Positions 17,877 through 25,425 of a stretch of 64,000 nt of DNA are shown piece after piece. The stretch is from assembly GCA_029432775.1 (NCBI GenBank), contig JAROAZ010000025.1, forward strand, positions 40,053-104,052, given 5' to 3'. Under the pieces are notes generated by a model. It had not been told where the DNA came from, did not search any database, and worked only from the letters and a program-made list of their open reading frames with translations. Within the stretch, counting starts at the first letter, position 1. Every line of letters begins with the position of its first letter. A program made the translations under genes and the position numbers. This stretch comes from Pontiellaceae bacterium B12227 (GTDB taxonomy: Bacteria; Verrucomicrobiota; Kiritimatiellia; Kiritimatiellales; Pontiellaceae).

Positions 17877-20543
17877 ATGGGTAAAATGACCAAACATAGT
17901 TTAGAGAATCTGACCCCCTCAGAGGATCCGGGGGTGCTGTATCGAAAGATGATCCCTGAAGATAAGCAGTTGGACCCGGCCTGGGTGAAGTCGCTGACCG
18001 AGCGGGGGCACGAACTGGATGCGGGCATCCGCGGCTCCAAGGCGGATGATACGCTGAAGTTTATCGGCATGCCGGTCGGCGGGATCGGATGCGGTACGGT
18101 TTATCTGAGCGGCGACGGACGTCTTTATGTCTGGGATATCTGGAGTGACGGTCATCAGGGCGTTGTTCCCAATACCATTCCGCTACCCGAGGGCTTCCCC
18201 GGTTTCCGAGGCGTGGAAAATGTGCCGGTGTGGTGCGGATCGAATTATATGAAGCCGCCGACCGTTGGAAATTTTCCTCCCGCTTTTTCGCAGGGCTTTG
18301 GGATTCGGTTTAAGGACGAGAGCCTGAAAAAGTTTGAAAGTTCAGACTGGGAAAGAGTCGAGTTTACGGGCCGGTGGCCGATGGGGACGGTTTCTTTTCA
18401 GGATGCCGCGTGTCTCATCCGGGCCGAACTGAATGCCTATTCGCCGTTCATTCCTTTAAACGTCGACGATTCATCCATTCCGGTCACGGTGATGAGCTAC
18501 ACGTTGACCAACGAATCAGCCAAGCCGGTGTCGGCGGAGTTGGTCGGATGGCTTGAAAATATGAGCACTGCTGCTCCGCGATCGAGGATCGCGGCTACAC
18601 GTTATTCCGACAGGTGTAGGGCCGGGGTCCGTGACCCCGCCCAAGTAACCACCCTGAACCATGCCTGCACGATGAAGGTGCCGGATCCGATTACGCAGTG
18701 GGGCGAGGTCGGGGAATCGCCCGGTGTGCATGAAGGCACGATGGCGCTGTCGCTTTTGGGTGAGGGGGAACAGACCTCGGTTGATCGGGTTCCAGGCATT
18801 GGAACTCAGGTTCAGTTGGAAGCGGGTGAAAGCCGGGAGTTCACCTTTCTCATCTCCTGGCATTTCCCGGTGGTGCGGATTGCGGAGGATTACAGCTGGC
18901 GAACTATCGCTGAACAAAACGAGTATGCCACCCGATTCAAGGATGCCGAGGACGTTGCGGCCTATGTGGCGGAACATTTTGACCGCCTCTCGTCGCAGAC
19001 AAAACTTTGGGTCAACACCTGGAATGATTCCACGTTACCGCAGTGGCTGCTGGACCGGACGATTGTGACGGCCGATACGCTGCAGACCGCGAACTGTAAT
19101 ATTCTGGCCGATGGAACCGGCGGCCGGTTCTGGGCGTGGGAAGGGATTCGGCTTTGCCACGGCACTTGTACCCACGTCTGGCACTACGCGCAGGCGGCGG
19201 CCCGTCTGTTTCCTGCGCTCGAACGCAACCTGCGGGAAAAGACCGACTACGGTTTTGCGCAGCAGTCCGACGGTCTGGTGCCGTTCCGCGGTACGATTGA
19301 CGCCGGCGAGGACGGCGGCATTGCCATCGACGGGCAGTGCGGAACCGTACTGCGCTCGTTTCGTGAACACCTGCTAAGCAAAGATGATACCTTCCTGAAA
19401 AGCTACTGGCCGAAGATCAAGCTCGCGCTGGAATACCTGATCGATTTTGACCGCAATGACGGCGATTTTGACGGCCTGCTGCACGGGCAGCAACACAACA
19501 CGCTGGATGCTTCGTGGTACGGCAAGGTTCACGCCATCAGCTCGCTCTATATCGCCTCACTGCGCGCCGGGGAAAAAATGGCCATGCGGATGGGCGATTC
19601 AGAATTCGAAGCCCTGTGCCGCGATCTTTACAACAAAGGCCGCCGGAATATCGAAAAACTATACAACGGCGAATATTACATCCAGGAAGAGGACCCGAAT
19701 CATCCCGAGGCGATCGGCGTTGGAACGGGCATCTATATCGACCAGGTGATCGGTCAGTTCTGGGCCAACCAGTTGGGGCTCGGTCGGCTCTATAACGAAG
19801 AGCACATCCGGTCTGCGCTGAATGCACTGTGGAAACACAACTTTGTTCCAGACATTGGAAGTTTCCGCGAAACCTTCCGCAAGGGGCGGTACTACGCGTG
19901 GAAAGGCGATGCCGGACTGATCATGTGCTCCTGGCCCAACGGCGGGCTGAAAGATGATTTCATGAATCATTGGCAGTATGACTATTTTAATGAATGCATG
20001 ACCGGGTTTGAATATCAGGCCGCCGCACACATGGTGGCCGAAGGAACGCCTGAGCTGGTGACACAGGGCCTCGCCGCGACCCGCGCCGTTCACGACCGCT
20101 ACGCGCCTGCAAAGCGCAATCCGTATAACGAAGTCGAGTGCTCGGACCATTATGCCCGCGCTATGTCGTCCTACGCCGTTTTTCTGGCGGCCTGCGGGTT
20201 CGATTATGATGGGCCGGCCGGGAAGATCGGCTTCGATCCAGTCATCCATCCGGAGAACTTCCGAGCGCCGTTCACCGCCGCCGAAGGGTGGGGCACGTTC
20301 AGCCAGACCCTTGGTGAAGGCGAAATGAAGGCCGAACTCAGCGTGAACTGGGGCCGTCTTAGGCTGAAATCGATCAAGTTGAATACGCAGGATCTGAAGG
20401 TCTCCGCCGTTAAAGTGATGATGGATGAAAGTTTGCTGAAGGCCGAGCTGGTGCAGCATGCGGGCGGCGTCGCAGTCGAACTGGATGTGCCGGTTATGAT
20501 TGCCTCTGGCCAAATCCTGGAAGTAATACTCGCAAAGAGATGA
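17877..20543 (+). CDS. GH116-like glycosidase lacking a signal peptide
   Basis: 888 residues; the ATG is two bases after the previous stop. Unlike its two upstream paralogues it starts MGKMTKHSLENLTPSEDPGVLYRK, aligning with the mature part of the 15236 product, so no leader is visible; it may be cytoplasmic or have lost export. Family motifs are intact: GMPVGGIGCGTVYLSGDGRLYVWD, WAWEGIRLCHGTCTHVWHY (Glu about 422), QHNTLDASWYGKVH. An odd stretch at about residues 232-256 (TAAPRSRIAATRYSDRCRAGVRDP) is encoded by a palindromic repeat-like sequence that kept the frame. Two exact copies of the TTCC..TTGGAA palindrome (18790, 19846) lie inside the gene where the neighbour paralogue has none. Confidence 0.85.
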   Translation: MGKMTKHSLENLTPSEDPGVLYRKMIPEDKQLDPAWVKSLTERGHELDAGIRGSKADDTLKFIGMPVGGIGCGTVYLSGDGRLYVWDIWSDGHQGVVPNTIPLPEGFPGFRGVENVPVWCGSNYMKPPTVGNFPPAFSQGFGIRFKDESLKKFESSDWERVEFTGRWPMGTVSFQDAACLIRAELNAYSPFIPLNVDDSSIPVTVMSYTLTNESAKPVSAELVGWLENMSTAAPRSRIAATRYSDRCRAGVRDPAQVTTLNHACTMKVPDPITQWGEVGESPGVHEGTMALSLLGEGEQTSVDRVPGIGTQVQLEAGESREFTFLISWHFPVVRIAEDYSWRTIAEQNEYATRFKDAEDVAAYVAEHFDRLSSQTKLWVNTWNDSTLPQWLLDRTIVTADTLQTANCNILADGTGGRFWAWEGIRLCHGTCTHVWHYAQAAARLFPALERNLREKTDYGFAQQSDGLVPFRGTIDAGEDGGIAIDGQCGTVLRSFREHLLSKDDTFLKSYWPKIKLALEYLIDFDRNDGDFDGLLHGQQHNTLDASWYGKVHAISSLYIASLRAGEKMAMRMGDSEFEALCRDLYNKGRRNIEKLYNGEYYIQEEDPNHPEAIGVGTGIYIDQVIGQFWANQLGLGRLYNEEHIRSALNALWKHNFVPDIGSFRETFRKGRYYAWKGDAGLIMCSWPNGGLKDDFMNHWQYDYFNECMTGFEYQAAAHMVAEGTPELVTQGLAATRAVHDRYAPAKRNPYNEVECSDHYARAMSSYAVFLAACGFDYDGPAGKIGFDPVIHPENFRAPFTAAEGWGTFSQTLGEGEMKAELSVNWGRLRLKSIKLNTQDLKVSAVKVMMDESLLKAELVQHAGGVAVELDVPVMIASGQILEVILAKR
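18574..18642. repeat. REP-like palindromic insertion inside a coding sequence
   Basis: CCGCGATC-GAG-GATCGCGG (18576-18594) and CGGGGTC-CGT-GACCCCG (18623-18639) are two hairpins, with CTACAC and GTGTAG as an inverted pair between them. The sequence sits in frame in the third GH116-like gene at a site where the second paralogue has an unrelated short linker. Confidence 0.7.
18790..18804. repeat. Dispersed palindrome TTCCAGGCATTGGAA
   Basis: Exact match to TTCCRNNNNTTGGAA, in frame GTT-CCA-GGC-ATT-GGA (VPGIG). The paralogue at 15236 has IPGIA with different codons. Confidence 0.75.
19846..19860. repeat. Dispersed palindrome TTCCAGACATTGGAA
   Basis: Exact match to the consensus, encoding VPDIGS; the paralogue has VPDVRS without the palindrome. 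Confidence 0.75.
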
Positions 20544-20557
20544 TTTTTCGCTGTTAG

Positions 20558-20581
20558 AATACCCTTTTCCGGCGATACCGC
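20558..20581 (+). repeat. Shared upstream element AATACCCTTTTCCGGCGATA, copy 1
   Basis: AATACCCTTTTCCGGCGATA plus four further bases, 110 bp before the sulfatase start. The same 24 bases occur at 25197, and a diverged copy at 33038, each upstream of a gene for a secreted protein. Function is unknown; possible regulatory site or short repeat. Confidence 0.65.
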
Positions 20582-20690
20582 CCGGTTTGCAAAATGCTAG
20601 TATATGTATTCGTACTCATCATGTCGGGATGATGGCGCGCATGGATTCGCCCAGCAGTGGCGGACATTTTTTTATGGAGAGATTGAGTTT

Positions 20691-22124
20691 ATGAAAGCAA
20701 AGCAAATGTATTGTGTGTTATCTGCGCTTATCTACGGAGGGTGTTTAGTTGCGTTTTCAGCAGAGGGCGTCGGGAAGCAACCTGGTATCGACCAGGCCAA
20801 AGCGGATAAGCCTAATATTGTTTTTATTGTGGCCGATGATCTGGGGCCGGGATGGGTCGATTTTGACGGGAGCAACCCCAAGATCAACACGCCGAACCTG
20901 GAGCGGCTGGCGGAGAGCGGGATGGTGTTCAACAAGGCCTATGCTGCGGCGACCGTTTGTTCGCCGACACGTGCGGCGCTGATTACCGGCATGTCGCCGG
21001 CGCAGATTGGACTCACCACGCATATCCCGGGAATTGCCGGCAGGGAACGTCCTGCTCCGAAGGGCGGTCCCCGCGATGCGGCAACGCTGAAACATCTGCC
21101 GCTGGAACTTCCCAGCTATGCGCGTGAATTGAAAAAGCAGGGCTATGCGACCGGCTTTCTCGGGAAATGGCATCTGGCCGGCGAGGGGTCGGTGAAGACG
21201 AAGGACGGCATCGTAGACAGCCGCTACCATCCGGAACATTATGGGTTCGACAGTAACATTGGCGGTTGTGCCTACGGACAGCCCAAGTCGTGGTTCGATC
21301 CCTATCGTAACGGCACCATCAAGGATCGGAAAAAGGGCGAATACCTGACGGATCGGCTGGGCGATGAAGCCGTTGAATTTATCAAGGCCAATAAAGACAA
21401 ACCGTTTCACCTGTCGCTGTGGACCTATAATGTGCACACCCCGATCAAGGCACCTGCCGAACTGGTGAAAAAGAACGGCGGGGACAAGTATCTGGCCATG
21501 CTTGAAAGCATGGACGGAGCCGTGGGCAAGGTGCTTGATGCACTGGAAGCGACCGGGACGATTGATAACACGATGGTAGTTTTCTATTCCGATAACGGCG
21601 GGTGGAAGGCGACGGAATGGCTGGCGGATAAAAAGGGGTCGATGCTGGAAGGCGGCCTGCGGGTGCCGATGGCAGTCAGCTGGCCGGGGATTATCCAGCC
21701 CGGAACGCAGAGCGATGAGCCGGTGAACAGCATGGACTTTTTCCCGACCTTCGTGCACGCAGCGGGCGGCTCGACGAAGGGCATCACGCAGCTGGAGGGG
21801 CTGGATCTGAAACCGCTTTTCCAGGGTTCGGAAAAACTGGACCGCGATGCCTTGTATTGGCACTATCCGCACAATCGTCCTGATGTGAAGTACTATATGG
21901 GTAGCTCCATTCTCATGGGCGACTGGAAGCTCTATGAAGGGCACGGCACGATTCCGGATGCGTTGTTTAATCTGAAGGACGACCCAATGGAGACTACGAA
22001 CCTCGTGAAGCAGAATCCGGAACTGGTGGATCGTCTGCGAGATAAACTTACTCAGTATCTAAAGTCAGTGGATGCCAAAATGCCGCCGGTAACCGATCAG
22101 CGGATCTCAAGCAAATCCAGGTAA
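20691..22124 (+). CDS. Secreted type I sulfatase
   Basis: About 477 residues from ATG 20691, with GGAGAG about ten bases upstream; the frame is open from 20604 but without a leader-like sequence. A signal peptide ends near VAFSAEG. Motifs: VADDLGPGW, CSPTR with Cys90 as the formylglycine precursor (Thr replaces the more common Ser), GKWHLAG with the catalytic His present, NVHTP, YSDNGG and a C-terminal DDPMETTNLV region. It has no surface module and resembles free sulfatases of algal-polysaccharide loci. It lies 20 bases before a GH95 gene and probably shares its transcript, suggesting desulfation and removal of terminal fucose on the same glycan. Formylglycine maturation needs an enzyme not found here. 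Confidence 0.9.
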   Translation: MKAKQMYCVLSALIYGGCLVAFSAEGVGKQPGIDQAKADKPNIVFIVADDLGPGWVDFDGSNPKINTPNLERLAESGMVFNKAYAAATVCSPTRAALITGMSPAQIGLTTHIPGIAGRERPAPKGGPRDAATLKHLPLELPSYARELKKQGYATGFLGKWHLAGEGSVKTKDGIVDSRYHPEHYGFDSNIGGCAYGQPKSWFDPYRNGTIKDRKKGEYLTDRLGDEAVEFIKANKDKPFHLSLWTYNVHTPIKAPAELVKKNGGDKYLAMLESMDGAVGKVLDALEATGTIDNTMVVFYSDNGGWKATEWLADKKGSMLEGGLRVPMAVSWPGIIQPGTQSDEPVNSMDFFPTFVHAAGGSTKGITQLEGLDLKPLFQGSEKLDRDALYWHYPHNRPDVKYYMGSSILMGDWKLYEGHGTIPDALFNLKDDPMETTNLVKQNPELVDRLRDKLTQYLKSVDAKMPPVTDQRISSKSR

Positions 22125-22144
22125 TAAACGGGGAATGAATTGAA

Positions 22145-24616
22145 ATGAGCAACAACGGACTTAAAATACTATTTGGAATTTTCCTGATCTCGGCGTCGAT
22201 TGCTCCGGCCGACGAACGCTATGTGTTGCAATACGATGCGCCGGCCAAAGAGAACCCTGCGGGTAAAGGAAAAAAGAAAGGGCTTGGCTACATCCAGACT
22301 GCATTGCCAATGGGCAACGGCCGGCTCGGCGCCATGTTTTCCGGCGGCATTGATTCCGAACATTTAATGATGAACGACATCACGTTGTGGATGAACTCCA
22401 AGCGCGGGCAGGACGAAGTGGCCCAGTCATCGGCCCGGAAAGTTGATCCGAAAGATTTTGAGATGGTTCGGCAGGCTTATCGTGACGGAAAATACGGTAC
22501 GAAGGACGGGAGCCTGGAGAGCCTTTCGACAAAGTATGTCAGCAGCAGCGAACCGCTGGGGAACTATGCACCCTTTGCCGATCTGTTCATTTCCACCGGT
22601 CACGATCCCTCCGCCGTTACGGACTACCACCGTTCACTCGATTCCCGCACCGGGCTGGGACATGTCAGCTATTCGATCGGCAAAGGAACCTTTACCCGCG
22701 AATATTTCTGCAGCCATCCGCACGATGTTGTAGCAGTTCGCTATACCGCTAAGGGTGCAAAACTCAACCTGACCGTTAAGGCCACCACGAAACACCGGGG
22801 GGCGGAAGTTAAAGCCGCCGGCAATCGGATTGTCCTGACGGGTGCAGCCAAGATGGTTGAGGACGATATAAAGTTTATGCAGGCCGTGGAGGTTGATGCG
22901 AAGGGCGGAACCGTAACGGCGCAGCCGGACGGATCAGTAGAGGTTTCCGGGGCCAGCGACGTGACGATTGTTCTGGCGGGGTATTGCGATTATCTGCCGG
23001 TCTATCCGTCGTTCAAGGGGCGCGATTATAAAACGGACTGTTTCCAGGCATTGGAAAAAGCAAATGCAGCGGGCTACGGTGTTCTCAAAAAAACGCATGT
23101 AGACGATGTGTCTGCACTGATGAACCGCTGCCGGTTGGAACTGGATTTCGAGCCATCCGGCAAGACGACCGATCAGCTGGTCAAGCAGGCGAGTACCGAG
23201 CTGGAAAACCTTTACTTCAACTACACCCGCTATCTGCAACTGAGCTGCTCGCGCGGCGCACCGGTTCCCTCGAACCTGCAGGGGCTCTGGAATGATTCGC
23301 TTAAGCCGCCGTGGAACTGCGACTACCACACCGATATCAACGTGCAGATGAACTACTGGATGACAGACCCAGCTAACCTTTCCGAGTCGTTTCGTCCCTT
23401 CGTCGAGTGGATGAAAGTGATTGCCGAGTCGGGCTCGCATACCGCCCGCGAAACCTTCGGGATTTCCAAGGGTTGGAGCATGGGGCTGAACGGTAATGTG
23501 TTTGGCTTCACGGCCCAGAATGTCCACGGCCGTCGCGCGCAACAGTCCGGACACTGGCTTTGTCAGAACCTGTTCGATCACTATACCTTCAGCCAGGACC
23601 CGGCCTATCTCGAAGAGATCTATCCCATTCTGAAAGGCTCGGCGGAATTCTTTGTCGAGTTCCTCGCGCCGTGGAAGGACGGCTCTCTCGTGGTCTATCC
23701 CACCTGGTCGCCGGAAAACACCTTTCTCGTCAAGGAGTTCAGCAAGCTGAACAAACAGACCTATGGCGCGGCCTGGGACCAGCAGCTGGTGTTGAATCTC
23801 TTCACGGACTGCATCGAAGCTTCCACAGTTCTGGGCCGCGACGAAGCCTTCCGGAAATCCCTGCAGGATATAATTCCGAAACTCTGCCCCCAGAAGATCG
23901 GGCAGTACGGCCAGCTACAGGAGTGGCCGGAGGACTGGGATAACCCGAAAGATAAGCACCGCCATATCTCGCACCTGATTGCGCTGCATCCGGGACGCGA
24001 TATTTCGCCGGTCACTACACCGGAGCTTTATGAAGCATCGCTGGTGACGATGGCGCATCGCGGTGATGAGTCCACCGGCTGGAGTTCAGGATGGAAAACC
24101 TGTTTCTGGTCGCGCCTGCACGACGGGGATCATGCTCATAAAATCTATAAGTTCCTGACGTCCAAACGGGCCTATCCGAACCTGTTCGACTTCCATCCGC
24201 CGTTCCAGATTGATGGAAACTTCGGCGGGGCGGCAGGCGTTTGCGAAATGTTGCTGCAGAGCCATCTCCGCAGTGTGAACCCGGATGCGGCGACCATCGA
24301 ACAGGCCGCGTTTGTTGCTTATAAAAAAGATGCCGGGAATCCAAAGCACTTTGTTCCGGTGGTGCCGGATGAAAAGCTGGCGGAAGCGCCTTACATTCTG
24401 CATCTGCTTCCCGCGCTTCCATCGGCCTGGCCGAACGGAAAAATCAACGGGCTCAAGGCGCGCGGCGGTTTTGAAGTCGATATCGAATGGGCGAACGGAA
24501 TGCTGAAGACCGCCTCCATTCGCGCCACCCGCAACAGCCAATGCCGTGTCTACTCAAACGGCAAACTCAGCGAAACCATTGCGCTCAAAAAAGGTGAGGC
24601 CAAAGCCTGGAGATAG
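22145..24616 (+). CDS. GH95 alpha-L-fucosidase-like enzyme with altered active-site Asn
   Basis: 823 residues with a signal peptide (to about PADE). Strong GH95 landmarks: ALPMGNGRLGAMFSGG near the N-terminus, GLWNDSLKPPWNCDYHTDINVQMNYW, WSPEN with Glu524 (predicted acid/base), HRHISHLIALHPG, GWSSGWKTCFWSRL and HPPFQIDGNFGG with Asp690. In characterised GH95 fucosidases two Asn residues in an N-I-N motif help activate the Asp; here the motif is D-I-N (Asp397, Asn399), while the other GH95 gene in this window keeps N-I-N. Specificity may therefore differ, or activity be reduced. A lysine-rich linker (GKGKKKG) precedes the catalytic start. It is likely co-transcribed with the sulfatase just upstream. 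GH95 also includes alpha-L-galactosidases. Confidence 0.9.
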   Translation: MSNNGLKILFGIFLISASIAPADERYVLQYDAPAKENPAGKGKKKGLGYIQTALPMGNGRLGAMFSGGIDSEHLMMNDITLWMNSKRGQDEVAQSSARKVDPKDFEMVRQAYRDGKYGTKDGSLESLSTKYVSSSEPLGNYAPFADLFISTGHDPSAVTDYHRSLDSRTGLGHVSYSIGKGTFTREYFCSHPHDVVAVRYTAKGAKLNLTVKATTKHRGAEVKAAGNRIVLTGAAKMVEDDIKFMQAVEVDAKGGTVTAQPDGSVEVSGASDVTIVLAGYCDYLPVYPSFKGRDYKTDCFQALEKANAAGYGVLKKTHVDDVSALMNRCRLELDFEPSGKTTDQLVKQASTELENLYFNYTRYLQLSCSRGAPVPSNLQGLWNDSLKPPWNCDYHTDINVQMNYWMTDPANLSESFRPFVEWMKVIAESGSHTARETFGISKGWSMGLNGNVFGFTAQNVHGRRAQQSGHWLCQNLFDHYTFSQDPAYLEEIYPILKGSAEFFVEFLAPWKDGSLVVYPTWSPENTFLVKEFSKLNKQTYGAAWDQQLVLNLFTDCIEASTVLGRDEAFRKSLQDIIPKLCPQKIGQYGQLQEWPEDWDNPKDKHRHISHLIALHPGRDISPVTTPELYEASLVTMAHRGDESTGWSSGWKTCFWSRLHDGDHAHKIYKFLTSKRAYPNLFDFHPPFQIDGNFGGAAGVCEMLLQSHLRSVNPDAATIEQAAFVAYKKDAGNPKHFVPVVPDEKLAEAPYILHLLPALPSAWPNGKINGLKARGGFEVDIEWANGMLKTASIRATRNSQCRVYSNGKLSETIALKKGEAKAWR
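23042..23056. repeat. Dispersed palindrome TTCCAGGCATTGGAA
   Basis: Exact consensus match, in frame TTC-CAG-GCA-TTG-GAA (FQALE), flanked by T and A to make a 17-mer. It has the same 15 bases as the copy at 18790, but in a different reading frame. Confidence 0.75.
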
Positions 24617-24649
24617 CTGATTCCTGCATTCTTAGGTATTTTTTGCCGC

Positions 24650-24920
24650 TTAGATCCTGCCTTTACGGGGGGCGGTGGCGACGTTTTGAACCTGAAGCTT
24701 GTTGTGGATGTGGCGCATGCATTTGTCGATGGCGCGCAGGGACAGGCCCAACTGGTCGGCGATCTCTCTTTCGACATAGCCCTCGCTGAGCATCTGAAGC
24801 ACTTCGAGTTCCCGAGCCGCCGCCGGTGGTGTGGATAGGTTTAGTTTGGCTTTCAGTTTCTAGGCCCGCATCGCCAGATGGGTCGGCCGCCAGGTTTTCC
24901 CGCAGTCGATAGATTGGGTG
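24650..24920 (-). pseudogene. Collapsed sensor kinase/response regulator remnant
   Basis: Read on the minus strand it holds three pieces of a kinase/regulator pair like 44090-46686: IYRLRENLAAD from just before the kinase phospho-His site; then, after a deletion and frameshift, PTHLAMRA-stop-KLKAKLNLSTPP from the end of the kinase ATPase domain; then, in frame, RELEVLQMLSEGYVEREIADQLGLS to NKLQVQNVA and a stop at 24650, from the regulator's DNA-binding domain. CAG has become TAG at the stop. Everything between the pieces is gone, so this cannot make a working sensor or regulator. The gene order matches the intact operon, indicating that a duplicated system decayed here. Confidence 0.85.
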
Positions 24921-24937
24921 CTGAGGGGATAGGATGA

Positions 24938-25066
24938 ACACTTCGCCAGAACGATGGTGGATCGGGTGATGTGGTGCTTAATGTTATCCCGGAACCGGTC
25001 ACGATGACTCTGGTTTTTGGAACTGGACTCGGTTTGCTGTTTCTCAAACGCCGCTTCACGAAATAA
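24938..25066 (+). pseudogene. PEP-CTERM tail remnant
   Basis: A 42-codon open stretch after an in-frame stop at 24935 ends in a complete PEP-CTERM tail: VIPEPVTMTLV, a hydrophobic run GTGLGLLFL and KRR before the TAA at 25064. There is no start codon, signal peptide or N-terminal module, so it is the 3' end of a broken PEP-CTERM gene. A terminator of the same type as after intact PEP-CTERM genes follows, which supports a former complete gene. Upstream it abuts the decayed kinase/regulator remnant on the other strand. Confidence 0.85.
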
Positions 25067-25074
25067 CGCATAGC

Positions 25075-25178
25075 TTTCCAATGATTGGAAAAAAGCCGCC
25101 TTATGCCGGGCGGCTTTTTTTATTCCGTTTCCAGAGGTTGGAAAATTCCGAACATTGGAAACTTCCAGGCATTAGAAA
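25075..25178. repeat. Intergenic cluster of TTCC..TTGGAA palindromes
   Basis: Four copies in about 100 bases. TTTCCAATGATTGGAAA (25075-25091) precedes the terminator. Then come three units in exact 17-base tandem: TTTCCAGAGGTTGGAAA (25128), ATTCCGAACATTGGAAA (25145) and CTTCCAGGCATTAGAAA (25162; one base off). Each is an imperfect inverted repeat. Confidence 0.85.
25093..25122 (+). terminator. Rho-independent terminator
   Basis: AAGCCGCC and GGCGGCTT form a stem around TTATGCCG, followed by a run of T's. It belongs to the PEP-CTERM remnant and resembles those at 11870 and 36344. Confidence 0.85.
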
Positions 25179-25425
25179 TCAGAAAAAGGTGGCTGAAATA
25201 CCCTTTTCCGGCGATACCGCTTTTTTCGCCACATGATACCTTTTTGATGGCTTGGAGTGGACATCGGCTATGTGCGGCGAGGAAGGTCGGGCCTGTTTGC
25301 CGGCGTGGCGCGATTACGCCACATGACAGGCTTGCAGGAGATGGCGTACTCTATCCGTTGATCTGTGGCAATCGGTTGTCCTGTCAGCTGAAACTGTTTA
25401 TTTTGAATCAAGAGGTGAAATCCAA
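25179..25425 (+). promoter_or_regulatory. Regulatory region with two shared elements
   Basis: About 250 bases without a credible gene. It holds the element AATACCCTTTTCCGGCGATA at 25197-25220 and the palindrome followed by ATGACA at 25305-25328, 85 bases apart, the same order and nearly the same spacing as upstream of 33257. AAGAGGTG serves as Shine-Dalgarno for ATG 25426. Confidence 0.55.
25305..25328 (+). promoter_or_regulatory. GTGGCG palindrome + ATGACA, copy 1
   Basis: GTGGCGCGATTACGCCAC then ATGACA; one mismatch between arms. It ends 98 bases before the start codon at 25426. Copies at 33142, 35526 and 59057 lie 83-92 bases before their genes, so it may be an operator or activator site. 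Confidence 0.7.

Noticed and set aside
25128..25178. Tandem 17-base units as a CRISPR array
   Set aside because: The units touch each other, have no spacers and are palindromic variants of a motif dispersed elsewhere; no cas gene is present.
25323..25350. ATGACA as a -35 box
   Set aside because: It resembles TTGACA, but no consistent -10 box is found 16-18 bases downstream in the four copies.
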